Positions 4,726 to 6,491 of a DNA stretch of 6,491 nt are shown in pieces. The translations under genes were made by a program, and so were the position numbers. Under the pieces are notes generated by a model, which was not told the origin of the DNA, made no database searches, and worked only from the letters and a program-made list of their open reading frames with translations. The stretch's first letter is position 1; the number at the start of each line of letters is the position of its first letter. Origin of the DNA: Dehalococcoidia bacterium (GTDB taxonomy: Bacteria > Chloroflexota > Dehalococcoidia > UBA3495); the NCBI GenBank assembly GCA_028822675.1, contig JAPKDE010000147.1, positions 1 through 6,491 of the forward strand, in the 5' to 3' direction.

Positions 4726-6299
4726 TAAGTAGACGCCCGTCCTCGGCGAATTGAGCGACCCGGCAACGCCCCTGTGTTTTCTTCGTTTTGAATTACTACT
4801 TGGCCGTTTACGATTACGTAGTCGATGCCAATGGGATAGTGTTTGGGGTCTGATTTGGTGGCATGGGTTTTGACCGTGTCCGGGTTAAAGATGACTATGT
4901 CGGCCTTGAACCCGTCCCGCAGCAGACCTCGGTCGGGGATGCCCAGTCGCTGGGCCGGGAACGACGTCATCTTGCGGATGGCCTCGGGCAGTTTCAGATG
5001 TTTCTCAGCCCGGACGAACTCGGCCAACACGATTGGGAAGCAGCCGTAGGTGCGAGGGTTGGGATAGTCGCCAAATGTAATCGAGTCGCTGGCGATCATA
5101 CCGGCTGGGTGCGACACAAAGGCATAAAGGGTCTGGGCGTTGGTGCCGAGGCCCGTAGTGGTTATAAATAGGTTCTCCTCGATCAGAAGGTCGAAGAGGG
5201 CGTCGGCTGGGTCTTGGTTTCGCAGATCGGCAATGTCAGTAATCAGCATGCCTTCGTACTTTTTGTTCTGCGGTTGGTTGAAACTGGTCAACCAGTTGTC
5301 TTCCAAGCGATCCCTGGAAAGCTCTACCTTCATGCGCTGGCGGTCGTCGGCATCCTGCAGGGCCGCCATCAGACGCTCCGGACCGCCGTCCTTAGCCCAG
5401 TGGGGCAGGCCGATGGTCACCGTGGTGCCGGAATAGGGGTAGGTGTAGCAGTCGAACGTAACGTCCATGCCTTCGTCGCGGGCGTTCTCCACCAGTTCCA
5501 GATAATCTAGGTGGCTGCCCACCCCAGCGGCGCTCTGGCGGTAGTGGGTCAAATGCACCGGGCAATCGCCGCCACGGCCAATGTCGAGGGCTTCTTCCCA
5601 GGGAGCCATCAGGCCCTTGGACTTCAGACTGGCGCGAGTGTGGGTGTGGTAATGCCCACCAAGCCGCGCCGCCACCCCAGCCAGCTCAGCAAGCTCTGAC
5701 GTGCTGGCGTAGGAGCCGGGCGGGTAGTCGAGTCCGGTGGACAGCCCCCATGCGCCCTCTTCCATGGCCTCTCGGACGACGGACTTCATGTCGTCCATCT
5801 CAGCCGGAGTGGCCGGGCGGTCGTTCCAGCCCACGCTCCAGATGCGGACGGATGAATTGCCCAGTATGTAGGCAATGTTCACGGCCACGGTATTGTCGTA
5901 CTTGTCCAGTTGCTCGGCCACGGTCAGCCAGTCGGTAGGTAGGGGCGGGTAGCCGTTCAAGCCCGAGTCCTGCCAGATGTAGCGTTCCAGTTCCTCGCGA
6001 GACTTGAACGGGGAGTGCGACATACCATCGATACCCACTAACTCGGTGGTCACGCCCTGCCGCACCTTGGGGTCGTGGTGTGGCTCACCCAGAATCGTCA
6101 GCCCGGTATGCGAGTGCAAATCAATAAACCCGGGGCAAACAACCAACCCCTTGGCATCAATAACTCGCTCCGCCTCCAGATGCGACACATCCCCCCGCAG
6201 TATGGATACGGTGTCGCCTTCTACGAGTACGGCAGCATGGAACCCAGGGCTACCTGAGCCGTCGATTATTAGGCCGTTTGTGATTAGTAGGTTGATCAT
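4725..6299 (-). CDS. D-aminoacylase-like amidohydrolase (N-acyl-D-amino-acid deacylase family)
   Basis: A 524-residue metal-dependent amidohydrolase of usual family length; relatives release the acyl group from N-acyl-D-amino acids. The N-terminal sandwich part (LLITNGLIIDGSG, 4-16) leads to PGFIDLHSH (56-64), whose H62 and H64 are metal ligands. Further ligands by family alignment are H220 (YHTHTR, 217-222), H252 (VHLTHYRQS, 248-256) and D405 (IASDS, 402-406). The closing segment GLLRDGFKADIVIFNPDTV (458-476) is the typical C-terminal sandwich strand. At the position where D-aminoacylases carry a bridging Cys (GNCG), this protein has GIDG with D91, so substrate or metal use may differ. The ATG places the first strand at the normal distance. 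There is no clear Shine-Dalgarno sequence, only an A/T-rich leader. No signal peptide is visible, so it is probably cytosolic. The exact substrate (D-amino acid, dipeptide, hydantoin-like) is not determined. Confidence 0.87.
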   Translation of the reverse strand: MINLLITNGLIIDGSGSPGFHAAVLVEGDTVSILRGDVSHLEAERVIDAKGLVVCPGFIDLHSHTGLTILGEPHHDPKVRQGVTTELVGIDGMSHSPFKSREELERYIWQDSGLNGYPPLPTDWLTVAEQLDKYDNTVAVNIAYILGNSSVRIWSVGWNDRPATPAEMDDMKSVVREAMEEGAWGLSTGLDYPPGSYASTSELAELAGVAARLGGHYHTHTRASLKSKGLMAPWEEALDIGRGGDCPVHLTHYRQSAAGVGSHLDYLELVENARDEGMDVTFDCYTYPYSGTTVTIGLPHWAKDGGPERLMAALQDADDRQRMKVELSRDRLEDNWLTSFNQPQNKKYEGMLITDIADLRNQDPADALFDLLIEENLFITTTGLGTNAQTLYAFVSHPAGMIASDSITFGDYPNPRTYGCFPIVLAEFVRAEKHLKLPEAIRKMTSFPAQRLGIPDRGLLRDGFKADIVIFNPDTVKTHATKSDPKHYPIGIDYVIVNGQVVIQNEENTGALPGRSIRRGRAST

Positions 6300-6491
6300 T
6301 TGTTAATTAATCTTGTCAATAGAATCTGGATTGCATTTCTAGTCATGTTTGATAACTACCGTGATCCAGGCCAAGTTTCAGAATTCCCTAGTACAGTGCT
6401 AGCGGAGTTTCCTTTGTACCAATTAACTATTTCTCCTTTCTTCAGTCCATTCGGATTCTTCCATCATCTACCTTCCCAACTCCCGCAACCC
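6300..6491. other. A/T-richer spacer with no firm gene; possible minus-strand C-terminus at its edge
   Basis: These 192 bp upstream of the deacylase are richer in A/T than the genes. On the minus strand a frame entering from the window edge ends in TGA at 6442-6444 with the tail VAGVGKVDDGRIRMD, which could be the end of the next gene in the same direction. On the plus strand a frame from ATG 6345 stays open to the edge (49 codons, rich in Phe and Pro) but has no ribosome site and looks like the antisense of a purine-rich strand. Neither can be named. An AAAGGAG on the minus strand (complement of 6433-6439) lacks a useful start codon. Confidence 0.35.
6318..6346 (-). promoter_or_regulatory. 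Weak candidate promoter of the deacylase gene
   Basis: On the minus strand ATGACT (complement of 6341-6346) and TCTATT (complement of 6318-6323) each match four of six consensus bases, with an exact 17-bp spacer. Transcription would begin about 12 nt before the start codon, giving a very short, SD-less leader. A perfect TTGACA (complement of 6314-6319) overlaps but has no -10 partner upstream of the ATG. Confidence 0.22.

Noticed and set aside
4863..5171. Plus-strand frames within the deacylase (e.g. 4863-5171, 5140-5436, 6004-6306)
   Set aside because: They are antisense to a clearly conserved enzyme with intact active-site motifs and show no domain of their own.
6314..6319. Perfect TTGACA on the minus strand as -35 of the deacylase
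   Set aside because: The matching -10 would fall inside the coding region (about codons 2-3) and reads ATCAAC, a poor match. Moving the start downstream would remove the first strand of the enzyme.
6387..6403. Resemblance to the -10 end of synthetic J23100-type promoters (CCTAG-TACAGTGCTAGC, one base missing), beside an EcoRI site
   Set aside because: The -35 half does not match and no vector sequence or cloning scar is seen around it, so chance is the simpler view. A vector screen of the full contig would settle it.

Overview
The window reads as ordinary bacterial chromosome of moderately high GC. It holds five complete protein genes, and short open frames run off both ends. The gene set is an AGPS/GlcD-like FAD-linked oxidase, a monocarboxylate-type MFS carrier, a D-aminoacylase-like amidohydrolase, a small dimeric alpha/beta-barrel protein and a Cas4-like PD-(D/E)XK protein. 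Together with intergenic spaces packed with short palindromic dispersed repeats, this suggests an uncultivated Chloroflexota (Dehalococcoidia/SAR202-like) heterotroph. That placement is inferred from gene content and repeat style, not from a marker gene.

Layout. Positions 1-142 hold a possible C-terminal codon tail (stop at 34-36), an extended -10-like element and a 19-bp-period direct repeat upstream of the first gene. A 95-aa ABM-like barrel protein follows at 143-430 (+). The 241-bp gap 431-671 is made of short direct and inverted repeats. A 536-aa FAD-linked oxidase of the alkyl-DHAP synthase subgroup lies at 672-2282 (+). After a small hairpin and a good sigma70-type promoter (TTGAAT-N17-TACAAT) comes a 455-aa MFS transporter at 2412-3779 (+). 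Only 24 nt later a 247-aa PD-(D/E)XK protein with a CxxC...CxxC tetrad begins (3804-4547, +). A convergent 177-bp gap full of hairpins separates it from a 524-aa N-acyl-D-amino-acid deacylase-like amidohydrolase (4725-6299, -). The last 192 bp (6300-6491) contain no gene that I can support firmly.

How they may work together. The oxidase, the organic-acid-type carrier and the deacylase fit uptake and breakdown of small organic acids and N-acylated D-amino acids, but no pathway can be assembled from this window alone. Transporter and nuclease probably share a transcript; oxidase and transporter are probably separate units. The points most worth a second look are: inverted copies of one ~30-bp intergenic repeat bracketing the oxidase-transporter-nuclease block; the four-cysteine, possibly Fe-S-binding nuclease with no CRISPR context; and the deacylase, in which the usual metal-bridging Cys appears to be Asp. 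I see no convincing wholly new multi-gene system.
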